From Acidiphilium acidophilum (GTDB taxonomy: Bacteria; Pseudomonadota; Alphaproteobacteria; Acetobacterales; Acetobacteraceae): DNA of 64,000 nucleotides. The stretch's first letter is position 1. Every line of letters starts with the position of its first letter. Made by a program: the position numbers and the translations under genes. Below are positions 18,275-26,961 of this stretch, one piece after another. The stretch spans positions 117,165 to 181,164 of the forward strand of contig NZ_JAWXYB010000001.1 of NCBI RefSeq assembly GCF_033842475.1, given 5' to 3'. Below the pieces are notes generated by a model that had not been told where the DNA came from, searched no databases, and saw only the letters and a program-made list of their open reading frames with translations.

Positions 18275-19648
18275 ATGTCCGCCGAAACTGATATCCTGAT
18301 CTCCCCCGCGAGCGCCCACATCACCCTCCCCGCCGGTCTCGAAGACCGTCTGCGCGACCGGCTCCGCATCCAGAGACTGCGCACCGGCAAGGGGGGCCTA
18401 CGCAGCCGCATCGTCCTCGGTCTCTCCTTGGTCGGTCCGGGCCTGCTCGTCATGCTGGGCGATAATGACGCCGGGGGTGTCATCACTTATGCTCAGACAG
18501 GTGCCACCTACGGCTTCAGCCTGTTCATCCCGCTGATGATCCCGCTCGGCTTCATCGCATACTTGGTCCAGGAAATGACCATCCGGCTCGGAGCCGTCAC
18601 CCGCCGCGGGCACGCCGAGATGATCTGGAAGCGCTACGGCGCCTTCTGGGGGGCGTTTTCGCTGATTGATCTGGTGGTCGCGAACATCCTCACACTGATG
18701 ACCGAGTTCATCGGCATCCGGGTTGCGAGCGAGGTTTTCCATGTCCCCTACCTGGTAACGATCCCACTCGCCTTCGTCTTCATCGTGAGCATTCTGATGT
18801 TCCTGAAATATTCGAGCTGGGAGCGTATTTCGCTGGTCGTCGCGGGGTTTAATCTGGTATTCCTGCCTCTGGCGTTATTCTCGCATCCCGACTGGGGTGC
18901 AGTCGCCCGCACCTTCACCGGCAGCGGTTGGGCGTTGCCGGGCGGGCTGCTTTCTGCTGGATTCCTGATCCTCGTTTCGGCGAACATCGGCACCACGATC
19001 GCACCATGGCAGTTGTTTTTTCAGCAATCCTGCGTGGTCGATAAAGGTATTCTCCCGCAGGACATCAAGGCGAGCCGGCGCGATCTCATGCTCGGCGTCA
19101 TCGGCATGGTTGTGGTGGCCACATCCATCATCGTGATTTCGGGGCAGTATCTGCATGGCATGCCGAATGCGGCCTCGCTGGATGACCATTCGGTGCTCGC
19201 AGGCATCGGATCGAAGTTGGGGCATGGTGCCATGATCGTTTTTGCGCTCGGCCTGCTTGAGGCCGGCCTGATTGCTTCGATCGTAATCACCGCCAGCACC
19301 GCCTGGGCGATCGGCGAGGCGCTCGACGTGCCCCGCTCGGTCAATATCTCGCCACGTCGGTCGCTGTATTTCTATGCACCGGCAATCTTCGGCACCGCGA
19401 TTGCCGCGGGGGTGTTGATGCTACCGCACGTGCCAGTCGGGTTCCTGAACCTGACCGTCCAGGTGATTGCGACAGTGTTCATGCCTGCAGCCATGTTGTT
19501 CCTGCTAATGCTGCTAAACGACCGGGAATTGCTGGGTGAGCATGTTAATTCACCGACGCGCAACATCCTTTCGGTTGGCGTCATGGTTATGCTGATCGCC
19601 TGCAATGGCCTGTACGGCATCGCCACCGTGTTTCCCCATGCCCTTTGA
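18275..19648 (+). CDS. Nramp-family divalent cation transporter, atypical
   Basis: A 457-residue protein with about 11 membrane segments and the Nramp fold. In helix 1 the usual DPGN metal motif is replaced by GDNDAGG. In helix 6 the usual MPH stretch is TIAPWQ, so the metal-selective methionine is Ala. Loss of that methionine is known in Nramp-related magnesium transporters, so Mg2+ or Mn2+ import is plausible; this is inference. The ATG at 18275 follows cacggaga. It lies downstream of the repressor and a small ORF and upstream of a TM protein, an OprB porin and MgtC, which suggests a metal-uptake operon. Confidence 0.87.
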   Translation: MSAETDILISPASAHITLPAGLEDRLRDRLRIQRLRTGKGGLRSRIVLGLSLVGPGLLVMLGDNDAGGVITYAQTGATYGFSLFIPLMIPLGFIAYLVQEMTIRLGAVTRRGHAEMIWKRYGAFWGAFSLIDLVVANILTLMTEFIGIRVASEVFHVPYLVTIPLAFVFIVSILMFLKYSSWERISLVVAGFNLVFLPLALFSHPDWGAVARTFTGSGWALPGGLLSAGFLILVSANIGTTIAPWQLFFQQSCVVDKGILPQDIKASRRDLMLGVIGMVVVATSIIVISGQYLHGMPNAASLDDHSVLAGIGSKLGHGAMIVFALGLLEAGLIASIVITASTAWAIGEALDVPRSVNISPRRSLYFYAPAIFGTAIAAGVLMLPHVPVGFLNLTVQVIATVFMPAAMLFLLMLLNDRELLGEHVNSPTRNILSVGVMVMLIACNGLYGIATVFPHAL

Positions 19649-19675
19649 AATTTTGTCGCTCAGGAGCGTCACGCC

Positions 19676-19972
19676 ATGAACCAGGACAATCGTTCTCCCG
19701 CCAGTGAAACCAGGCGCTCGAAAGGCGTCAGCCGGATCCCTGTGCCGCGGAGGGTCCGCGCCAGCCAGCGTGACCTCGATCGGAACGCCCATGACAGCAG
19801 CGCCGACATCGCCGCGATTGCCCACGCCGAGGGCTGGCTAACCCCGCTCATCCCGATCCAACGGGTCAGGTTGCGGCCCTGGCAGCAAGCTATCTTCTGG
19901 GGGCTACGGCTTTATATCGGTGTTATGCTGATCATCATGGGCTGGGGATTTTTCCACGCAGCGGGTGGATAG
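19676..19972 (+). CDS. Small membrane protein of unknown function
   Basis: A 98-residue protein: a basic, polar N-terminal half and one C-terminal membrane segment (about 75-93, IFWGLRLYIGVMLIIMGWGF). It starts 27 bp after the Nramp-like stop with ggagcgtcacgcc before the ATG, so it is probably in the same operon. It may be an accessory subunit; no family was recognised. Confidence 0.65.
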   Translation: MNQDNRSPASETRRSKGVSRIPVPRRVRASQRDLDRNAHDSSADIAAIAHAEGWLTPLIPIQRVRLRPWQQAIFWGLRLYIGVMLIIMGWGFFHAAGG

Positions 19973-20070
19973 GTGGCCGTTTCCTTGCAAAGAACAATAG
20001 ACTGATCTCAGCCACCGCGAGACATTGGACTCGGTGGTAGATCGGTCGCATTTCAAATAGGTGGCCAACC

Positions 20071-21441
20071 ATGGCTTCAAAGACATGTGCCATGCTGGTG
20101 GCATTCCCTATCTGCCTCATGATCAATTATCCGGCTGGTGCCGATCAGCAGAACCAAACGACACCGGCTCCCACCACATTCTGGACCCGCAATGCGCTAT
20201 TCGGATCGTGGGATGGCATGAAACCCACATTGAGCGATAACGGAATCACGATCGGCTTCAACGAACAGGCGGTAACCTCCAACGTACTCGGAGGTGGCGC
20301 GCGGCAGGGCGACGAATTCGCTGCCCTGCTGACACCGTCAGCGCGGGTCGATCTCGGCCGATATACCGGCATCCCCGGCCTTGCCGCGTATGTCTCCGCC
20401 TGGGTGGTGCAGGGCCACGGCCCGACCGCCTTTAACGTGCATAGCCTGAGCGGCCTCGCCTACGTCGAGGCGCCGGATGGTGCCCGTCTGGCCGATGCCT
20501 ATCTAACGTGGCACGCGCCGCACGACGCCATTCATGTGAAGGTCGGAAAATTCGGCATCGACGAGAATTTCGACCAGAATCCCGCCGCGGCAACTTTGCT
20601 CAACTCTAACTTCACCTATCGCGACATCATGGCGAACAACCTGCCGGGCGGTGGCCCCGCCTATTCCTACGAAGGTCCGGGCGCCATGCTCGGGGTTCAG
20701 GCAACCAAGCTGCTCCGACTGCGAATCGGCCTGTTCAGTGGCGATCCGCTCGGTCGCCCGCTGGAAGGACCACAGCCTCCGGCGCGCGATGCCGGCGGTC
20801 TCGCGTTTCCGCTCGATACCGGCGCTCTGTTCATCGCCGAAGCCGATGACGCCTATCGGATGCCAGGCTTAGGCAATGGGACGCTACGTGTCGGAGGGCT
20901 CTACGACACGCTCAGCCGCCCGGACCTGCTATTCAGCATCACCGGCCAAAGCCTCGCCGCCTCATCTCCCGGCCCGGCCCGGCCCGATCGCGGTGAATAC
21001 GTGATTTACGCCGGCGACACCCAGACACTCTGGCACGGGCTGGACACACGCCGGCTGCGTGGCTTCGCGCGCCTTGCCTATGCGCCACCCGCGCAGAACG
21101 CAATCACGCTCGATGTCCAGGCGGGTCTGGTGCTCGATGCGCCGCTTGTTGACCGCCCGGATGACACGGCAGCTCTCGCGATCAGCTATGACCGGATCAG
21201 CACACGGAAAATCGACTTCGTCCGTAGTGAAAATGCAATTACCGGCAGCGCGCTTCCGATCCCAGCGAGCGAAACCGATGTCGAGCTTGACTACAACGCT
21301 GAGCTCGCACCCTGGCTCATTGCAACGCCGGATATGCAATACATCGTCCGACCTGGCGGCGGCATCGCGGACCCAACCACGCCGAGCCGACGGGAACCGA
21401 ATGTCTTCGCGGCGCAACTTCAGTTGACGCTCACGTTCTGA
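20071..21441 (+). CDS. OprB-family carbohydrate-selective porin
   Basis: A 456-residue outer-membrane protein. A signal peptide occupies about 1-24 (cleavage near AGA-D). The OprB pattern follows: FGSWDGMKPTLSDNGI near the N terminus, beta-strand alternation, and a C-terminal Phe (QLQLTLTF). OprB proteins let sugars or other small solutes through; in this gene order it may serve metal uptake (inference). It lies between the Nramp-like gene and mgtC, all on the plus strand. Confidence 0.85.
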   Translation: MASKTCAMLVAFPICLMINYPAGADQQNQTTPAPTTFWTRNALFGSWDGMKPTLSDNGITIGFNEQAVTSNVLGGGARQGDEFAALLTPSARVDLGRYTGIPGLAAYVSAWVVQGHGPTAFNVHSLSGLAYVEAPDGARLADAYLTWHAPHDAIHVKVGKFGIDENFDQNPAAATLLNSNFTYRDIMANNLPGGGPAYSYEGPGAMLGVQATKLLRLRIGLFSGDPLGRPLEGPQPPARDAGGLAFPLDTGALFIAEADDAYRMPGLGNGTLRVGGLYDTLSRPDLLFSITGQSLAASSPGPARPDRGEYVIYAGDTQTLWHGLDTRRLRGFARLAYAPPAQNAITLDVQAGLVLDAPLVDRPDDTAALAISYDRISTRKIDFVRSENAITGSALPIPASETDVELDYNAELAPWLIATPDMQYIVRPGGGIADPTTPSRREPNVFAAQLQLTLTF

Positions 21442-21470
21442 ATGTCGTCAGGGATGGCAAGGAAGCTCAA

Positions 21471-22154
21471 ATGACCACCCTCCCACAACCGCTTGCCGTA
21501 CCGTTTCTGACGACTATTTCCGATTTCGCGATCGCCTTCGTGCTCGGCACCCTGATTGGTGCCGAACGGCAATGGCGCCAACGCTCCGCCGGCTTGCGGA
21601 CGACGGTGCTGGTGGCACTCGGTGCCGCGGCCTTCGCCGATCTCGGCGTTCGTCTGGCTGGTCCGGCCGGTTCGACCCGCGTGGTAGCCTACATCGTCTC
21701 GGGGATCGGCTTTCTCGGTGCCGGAGTCATTTTAAAGGATGGCGCGAATATCCGCGGTATCAACACAGCGGGAACCCTCTGGTGCTCTGCGGCGGTGGGT
21801 GCTTTCAGCGGGTGCGGCTTTCCTGCGGAAGCCACCGCGCTAACCGGCTTCATCCTCGCGGGGAATACCCTGCTGCGCCCACTGGTCAATTATATCAATC
21901 GCCGACCGATCGATGCCCGTGCGACCGAGGCGCAATATGCGATTCACGCAATGTGCGATCCGGCCGATGTTTCGGATGTGCGCGACCTGCTGTTCGCCGA
22001 GCTGGAAGCGGCGCACTATCCGATCCGCGAAATCGAAATCCTCTCCGATAGCGAGGAAATGGTCGAGTTGGCAGCAACCCTTGTGCCAACCAATGCGAAA
22101 CCGGAGGAACTCGATGCCGTCGTCACGGCTCTAGACCCAATGTCCGCTGAGTGA
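21471..22154 (+). CDS. mgtC: MgtC/SapB-family protein
   Basis: A 227-residue protein: four or five hydrophobic segments in the first 145 residues with the family motifs GTLIGAERQWRQRSAGLRTT and GIGFLGAGVILKDG, then NIRGINTAGTLW and a C-terminal ACT-like cytosolic domain. MgtC proteins act in adaptation to low Mg2+ and in control of the F-type ATP synthase. It starts 29 bp after the porin stop and closes the metal island. Confidence 0.9.
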   Translation: MTTLPQPLAVPFLTTISDFAIAFVLGTLIGAERQWRQRSAGLRTTVLVALGAAAFADLGVRLAGPAGSTRVVAYIVSGIGFLGAGVILKDGANIRGINTAGTLWCSAAVGAFSGCGFPAEATALTGFILAGNTLLRPLVNYINRRPIDARATEAQYAIHAMCDPADVSDVRDLLFAELEAAHYPIREIEILSDSEEMVELAATLVPTNAKPEELDAVVTALDPMSAE

Positions 22155-22172
22155 TCGGCGGCCCGCCCATGG

Positions 22173-22225
22173 CATGTATGATGTCGAGGGTTGTGCCGGA
22201 TGGCCGGCACAGAGCCTCATACATG
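22173..22225 (+). ncRNA. Two-tier hairpin upstream of IS110 transposase
   Basis: The outer stem CATGTATGA / TCATACATG encloses an inner stem TGTGCCGG / CCGGCACA with a 4-nt loop. It ends just before the ribosome-binding site (ggaggg) of the IS110 transposase. It is a structured 5' leader of the element and could belong to a guide RNA or control transposase translation. Confidence 0.5.
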
Positions 22226-22238
22226 GAGGGCGGACCTA

Positions 22239-23348
22239 ATGGACAATATCACGTTTGTTGGATTGGATGTGCATAAGGCGACGGTATGTGCGGCCGTTGC
22301 TGAGAGCGGCCGTGACGGCGAGGTGCGACAGATCGGCGTCTTTGAGAACCGGCCGGATGTTTTGAAGAAAATGGTAACTCGGCTTGGTAAAAATGGTCGG
22401 CGACTTAGCTTTTGTTATGAAGCAGGTCCCTGTGGTTATGGTCTGCAACGACTGCTGCGGGGTGCCGGACATGAGTGCGTGGTGGTTGCGCCGTCGTTGA
22501 TCCCGATCAAGGCGGGCGACCGGGTAAAGACGGATCGCCGCGATGCGATGATGCTGGCGAAGCTGCATCGGGCCGGTGAACTGACCGCCATCTGGGTTCC
22601 AGATCAGGCACATGAGGCGATGCGCGACCTGGTGCGGGCGCGCGCCACTGCGGTCCGCGTGCTGGGCAAGGCGCGGCAGCATCTTCAGGGATTTTTGCTG
22701 CGCCATGAGCGGGTTTATCACGGGTCTCGAGCCTGGACCGTGGCTTACCAGCGCTGGCTGACGACGGTAAAGTTCGAGCATCCGGCGCAGCAGATCGTCC
22801 TACAGGACTATATCCATGCCGTGCAGGATGCTGAGGCCCGGCGCGACCGGCTGACAGGCCAGATTGAGGAGTTGCTACCGAACTGGTCGATGGCACCGGT
22901 TGTCGCTGCGCTACAGGCGATGCGCGGAGTTGCCCTCGTGGCAGCGGTAACTGTTGTGGCCGAAGTCGGTGACTTTCGCCGCTTCGCCAATCCGCGCCAG
23001 CTGATGGCCTATCTTGGCCTGGTGCCGAGTGAGCACTCGTCAGGCGGCAGCGTCCGCCGCGGCGGCATCACCAAGGCCGGCAATGCGCTGGCCCGGCGTG
23101 TGTTGATTGAAGGGGCGTGGACATACCGACTGTCAGCGCGCGTCAGCCGAAAGATCCACGACCGTCTTGAGCCGCTGTCCACTGAGATCCGAGACATTGC
23201 TTGGAATGCGCAGGTTCGTCTGTGTGCACGATATCGCCGGCTGGTCGCCTTGGGCAAGCCGAAGGTCGTGGTCACGACTGCCATCGCTCGCGAAATGGTC
23301 GGCTTCATCTGGGCGATCAGCCGCATTGCTCAACCCAATTTCGCTTGA
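22239..23348 (+). CDS. IS110-family transposase
   Basis: A 369-residue protein with the DEDD N-terminal domain (FVGLDVHKATVCAAVAE, CYEAGPCGYGLQRLL, VKTDRRDAMMLAKL) and the C-terminal transposase_20 domain (LQAMRGVALVAAVTVVAEVG, MAYLGLVPSEHSSGG, GNALARRVLIEGAW). It starts at the ATG after ggagggcggaccta. Intact. Confidence 0.92.
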   Translation: MDNITFVGLDVHKATVCAAVAESGRDGEVRQIGVFENRPDVLKKMVTRLGKNGRRLSFCYEAGPCGYGLQRLLRGAGHECVVVAPSLIPIKAGDRVKTDRRDAMMLAKLHRAGELTAIWVPDQAHEAMRDLVRARATAVRVLGKARQHLQGFLLRHERVYHGSRAWTVAYQRWLTTVKFEHPAQQIVLQDYIHAVQDAEARRDRLTGQIEELLPNWSMAPVVAALQAMRGVALVAAVTVVAEVGDFRRFANPRQLMAYLGLVPSEHSSGGSVRRGGITKAGNALARRVLIEGAWTYRLSARVSRKIHDRLEPLSTEIRDIAWNAQVRLCARYRRLVALGKPKVVVTTAIAREMVGFIWAISRIAQPNFA

Positions 23349-23824
23349 AAGAGCGAAGGAGAAGAGGATCTAGCGAAAAATCGGGTGCGCAAGGCTGGAG
23401 GCAGGGCCACGGTGGGGAATCCTCCTGAGCTGTTATGAGCCGGTCCCCGGACCGACGCTCGCTTCTAGAATGAGGCAGCCCCAAGACGGAACCACGGTCA
23501 TGCGGTAGCCAACCCGCGCATGAGAGCTTGTTCAACCGGCGTCTTCGGGTCCTGTCTCCTGCCCTGCGCATCTCTGTAGCCACTCCCGGTCATCCGCTGA
23601 CGCGGAACAAATAATTGTGCCCGAACCCTTGAATGCGGACATGAGAGCAGCCTGTCGGAGTTAGCTTGGGGATGTTTGGTGGGAGGAGGTCATTGGCGGC
23701 TGCGTGACGGTTCCCGCTGCGTGACTGGATAGCGGAATCCGCACTTGAGACCTCGGCCATTGTGCCGACGATCACTGCGCCCCTCACAGCGGTACCAAAT
23801 CGGCGCGAAAGGGCATGATCTGGC
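23349..23824. other. Noncoding end of the IS110 element and flank
   Basis: About 475 bp with no convincing gene. The first 230 bp resemble the 3' noncoding part of an IS110/IS1111 element; the rest is unassigned. The ends of the element were not fixed. Confidence 0.4.
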
Positions 23825-24215
23825 TCAGTTTGCCTCTGCCAGGGCGAACATCCGCTTCATGTTCCACGCCATGGTCACGAGGCTCCATTCGCCGCGGACC
23901 TTGTCGAGGCCACGCAGCAGGAACTGACGGAACCCGAGTACCGACTTGATGATGCCGAACACTGGTTCAGGGGTCTGCTTGCGCAGGGCGTAGCGCTTCA
24001 TTGCCTTCTTTGGTCTGGAGCCGATGGCGCATTGATGCGACCGGCGTGGGATCCTTCGGCGGGGTCGGGTCTTCTGCGAAACGTTCGGCCAGCGATGGAT
24101 GATGCGCTTCACGACCCATCGCGATCACCGGTTCAATCCCCGCAGCGGCGCAGGCGTTCACATTGCCCTCGCTGAAATTGGCAACCGCCGCCAAATCTTG
24201 GCGCAGCGTATGGAC
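23825..24215 (-). pseudogene. IS1182-family transposase fragment
   Basis: Reading right to left: NFSEGNVNACAAAGIEPVIA, then SMRHRLQTKEG in one frame, then KKAMKRYALRKQTPEPVFGI and FRQFLLRGLDKVRGEWSLVT in another. These are the middle and end of an IS1182-type transposase with a frameshift near 24010. The N-terminal half is missing. Confidence 0.75.
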
Positions 24216-24261
24216 GACGCGGCGAATGCCATAAAGTGTTGAGAGGTCGGCGTCATGCAGC

Positions 24262-24441
24262 CCACGGCCGAGACCGTCCAGCGCCCGTCGCGGCACTCCG
24301 ACCCCAAGAGCTCGAGGCCAGATCCAAGCGCCCATTCTGCATTTTTGAGCATGCCGTATCAGCCCAACCTCCGTTCCAGCCGTCAAGCAGCATCACTATC
24401 ACACGAATTGAGGCAGAACCTCTTTAAGGGAAACTGACAGT
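24262..24441 (-). pseudogene. ISL3-family 5' fragment with left end
   Basis: On the minus strand, MLKNAEWALGSGLELLGSEC and RDGRWTVSAVG resembles the N terminus of ISL3 transposases, preceded by the IS end containing tcacacgaattgaggcagaa (near 24411). The same stretch recurs near 28.2 kb. It has cut the 3' end of the FMN reductase gene. Confidence 0.65.
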
Positions 24442-24764
24442 ATCTTACCGCTCCACACGCTCTTGCCATAAGGACGCGAGCCGACATCGATCGCGTTCTT
24501 CAGAACGGCTGGCGCCGAGCGGTTATACTCGGGCGTGACAAAAAGAACCGCGTCGGCCGCCGCGATGCGCTGGCGAGACGCCGTCCATTCCGCTGGCGGA
24601 TTTTCGTCTAAATCCGGATTGTAGGGGGGCAATTACCCGATTTTGACAATGCTGAGCCTCAATCCTGCGGGCGCGACTTCAGCAAGCGCATGAGCGGTTT
24701 TGCGATTGATCGAATCCTTCCTGAGGCTGCCGATGATCACGGCAACATCGCGTATTTTGTCCAT
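24442..24764 (-). pseudogene. NAD(P)H-dependent FMN reductase, broken
   Basis: From the ATG at 24764 the frame reads MDKIRDVAVIIGSLRKDSIN and so on, the flavodoxin-like NADPH-dependent FMN reductase fold. It then hits an in-frame TAA between KIG and LPPYNPDLDE (CAA to TAA would restore it). The rest includes the hallmark VTPEYNRSAPAVLKNAIDVG. The 3' end stops at the ISL3 remnant after SVWSGKI. It has two defects and is not functional. Confidence 0.85.
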
Positions 24765-24765
24765 C

Positions 24766-25446
24766 TCAGTTCCCTTCCCTGGTTGTCTTGTTCTGGTTCA
24801 AACCATCTACCGCCGCGCGTTGCCGTGCAGAATGGTGCGCGAGAGGCAAATGCCAGCCGTGCCTGATCGCCATAAAGCGAAGACCGAAACATAGTATCCC
24901 GCCGACCAGCGCAGAGACACTATAGGGAAGACCAAGTCCATCGCCGATGACGACGATCAACGCACCCGCCAGCGCCGCCACGGCATAGAAATCAGAACGC
25001 AGCACTTGCGGGATTTCGGAAAGCAGCACGTCGCGCGTCATGCCCCCGCCAATGCCGCTGAGCATGCCGAGGAGTGCGGATGGGACCGGGCCTAATCCAA
25101 ACTCGATAGCCTTCTGTGTGCCGGCGACGGCAAAAAACGCCAACCCCGCCGCATCGAACAGCAGAACAGGTGTACGAAGTCGATCTACGCCCGCATACCA
25201 GAAAAAAGTGATAATCCCCGCCAGAATCGAGACCAGAAGATAGCGGGTATCGACAAGGGCGGCTGGAGGCACCGCGCCGATCAGCACGTCACGCGTAATC
25301 CCACCAACATTTCCCGTCACGAAGGCCAGGACGAGGATTCCGAAGATGTCGAGGCGGCGATTAACCGCGGCGACGGCCCCGCTAATCGCAAATACAAATG
25401 TCCCGCCCAAGTCCAGGATAGGCACAAAGCTCTCAATCGTGGCCAT
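24766..25446 (-). CDS. TRIC/UPF0126-family membrane protein
   Basis: A 226-residue protein of two repeats of three to four membrane helices, with the glycine-rich pair GNVGGITRDVLIG and GIGGGMTRDVLLSEIP that defines the UPF0126 (YadS-like, trimeric intracellular cation channel) family. Prokaryotic members are potassium-permeable channels. The last codon lies 2 bp from the broken FMN reductase start, so the two genes were an operon. Its C-terminal tail is short and polar. Confidence 0.88.
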   Translation of the reverse strand: MATIESFVPILDLGGTFVFAISGAVAAVNRRLDIFGILVLAFVTGNVGGITRDVLIGAVPPAALVDTRYLLVSILAGIITFFWYAGVDRLRTPVLLFDAAGLAFFAVAGTQKAIEFGLGPVPSALLGMLSGIGGGMTRDVLLSEIPQVLRSDFYAVAALAGALIVVIGDGLGLPYSVSALVGGILCFGLRFMAIRHGWHLPLAHHSARQRAAVDGLNQNKTTREGN

Positions 25447-25482
25447 TACGGCTCCCGCAACACCCGTCGATGCACGCGAACG

Positions 25483-26793
25483 TCAGCATGCATCGAGCCA
25501 GGCTAACGCGCCAACGACCAGCGCCTCGACGCCAGTCTCCAGGGTGGGGTGCAGGACCGGCGCGAATTGCGGGCTATGATTGACCGGAAGATCATTGAGC
25601 TTACCCGCTGCTTTGGCGTCGGCATAGGATTTCGGATCATTCCCCCCCACAAACCAGAACACCGAAGGAACATGCCACGCCGTGCCGAAGCAGCCAAAAT
25701 CCTCACTGGCCGGCGCGGGTCCGGTGTGTCTCACCCGGTCGGGGGAAAAATAGTCTCGGAACGCCGCGGCGATGCGGTTACTGGCGGTTTCGTCGTTCAC
25801 GTTGAGCGGGTAGCGGTCGAGCGGCGTAATCTCCGGCTCTCGCGGCGCTCCAGAAGCCTCGGCCTCGGCATTGACGATCCGCTCGATCGCAGCAAGCACA
25901 TGCTTGCGCACGCCGGCATCGAAGGTCCGCACATTCAGCTTGATGGTGGCCTCGTCAGGAATGACGTTCTCTTTCGTGCCGGCTTGCAACACGCCGACCG
26001 TAACCACCGCCGCCTCGTTCGCGGCAACTTCGCGGGACACGATGGTCTGGAGCCGCAGGACGATTGATGCCGCCATGACGACGGGATCGATGCTTGCCTG
26101 CGGCATCGAGCCATGCGCACCACGTCCGAACAGACGGATCTGCAGACTGTCCGCCGCGGACGTGATCGGTCCGGCGCTGCCGGCAAGGGTACCGGCGGGG
26201 CCGACCATGACATGCTGGCCAAGCACGACATCGGGTGTCGGAAAGCGTTTCAGCAGGCCGTCATTGATCATGGCCTGCGCGCCTTGCGCGGTCTCTTCGC
26301 CCGGCTGGAACACGACCATCAACGTGCCCTTCCAGGCACTGCGCGCCTGCGACAGCAATGCCGCGGCCCCAACTAGCCACGCAACATGCATGTCGTGGCC
26401 GCACATATGGCCTACCGGAACGTCATTTCCTGCATCATCCTTAACCGAAACCTTGCTGGCGTAGGCAAGACCGGTGTTCTCCGCGATCGGCAGCGCGTCC
26501 ATGTCGGCCCGCAGCATCACGGTTGGCCCGTCGCCGTTGCGGAGCAGTCCGACCACACCCGTCTTGCCGACCCCGGTCGTCACCTCGTAGCCTGCCTTCC
26601 GGAGATTGTCGGCCGCAATGCCGCCCGTTCGCGTCTCATGCATCGACAATTCTGGATGGGCGTGAATGTCCTTGTAAAGCGGTTCAAGATCTGCAAGCAG
26701 CGTGCCCAAGTTCGTCAGGACAATCGATGCGCTGGTGTGGGAAGTACGCTCAAGGGTTCCGTCAACCCGAAACTTGTCTTCCTCGGGAGTCAT
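25483..26793 (-). CDS. M20-family amidohydrolase (peptidase M20D)
   Basis: A 436-residue metal-dependent hydrolase. Metal-binding motifs are GHMCGHDMHVAW and FQPGEETAQGAQAM, with the HPELSMHE N-terminal motif. The dimerisation domain has GRGAHGSMPQASIDPV, and a C-terminal ASEDFGCF completes the site. Family members hydrolyse N-acyl amino acids or hippurate-like amides. The ATG at 26793 is preceded by ggaggg. There is no obvious signal peptide, so it is probably cytosolic. It is followed by the TRIC-type gene after 36 bp. Confidence 0.9.
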   Translation of the reverse strand: MTPEEDKFRVDGTLERTSHTSASIVLTNLGTLLADLEPLYKDIHAHPELSMHETRTGGIAADNLRKAGYEVTTGVGKTGVVGLLRNGDGPTVMLRADMDALPIAENTGLAYASKVSVKDDAGNDVPVGHMCGHDMHVAWLVGAAALLSQARSAWKGTLMVVFQPGEETAQGAQAMINDGLLKRFPTPDVVLGQHVMVGPAGTLAGSAGPITSAADSLQIRLFGRGAHGSMPQASIDPVVMAASIVLRLQTIVSREVAANEAAVVTVGVLQAGTKENVIPDEATIKLNVRTFDAGVRKHVLAAIERIVNAEAEASGAPREPEITPLDRYPLNVNDETASNRIAAAFRDYFSPDRVRHTGPAPASEDFGCFGTAWHVPSVFWFVGGNDPKSYADAKAAGKLNDLPVNHSPQFAPVLHPTLETGVEALVVGALAWLDAC

Positions 26794-26961
26794 CGTTTCA
26801 GCCCTCCGACGGTGAAACCGTATGAATCGAGCCGAACCGCCCAAATTCACTCTTTATTTCGGAAATGGTATCATCAGTTGCTCTCCGTTGGTAGAGGCCT
26901 CCGGCTGGTATCTGGTTCTCCTTACCTTCCCGCTTTCGCTGTCCGTTCAAACGGCATAATA

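Noticed and set aside
17746..18275. Manganese (yybP-ykoY) riboswitch before the Nramp-like gene
   Set aside because: Looked for because such genes often carry one, but no convincing conserved stem-loop sequence was seen.
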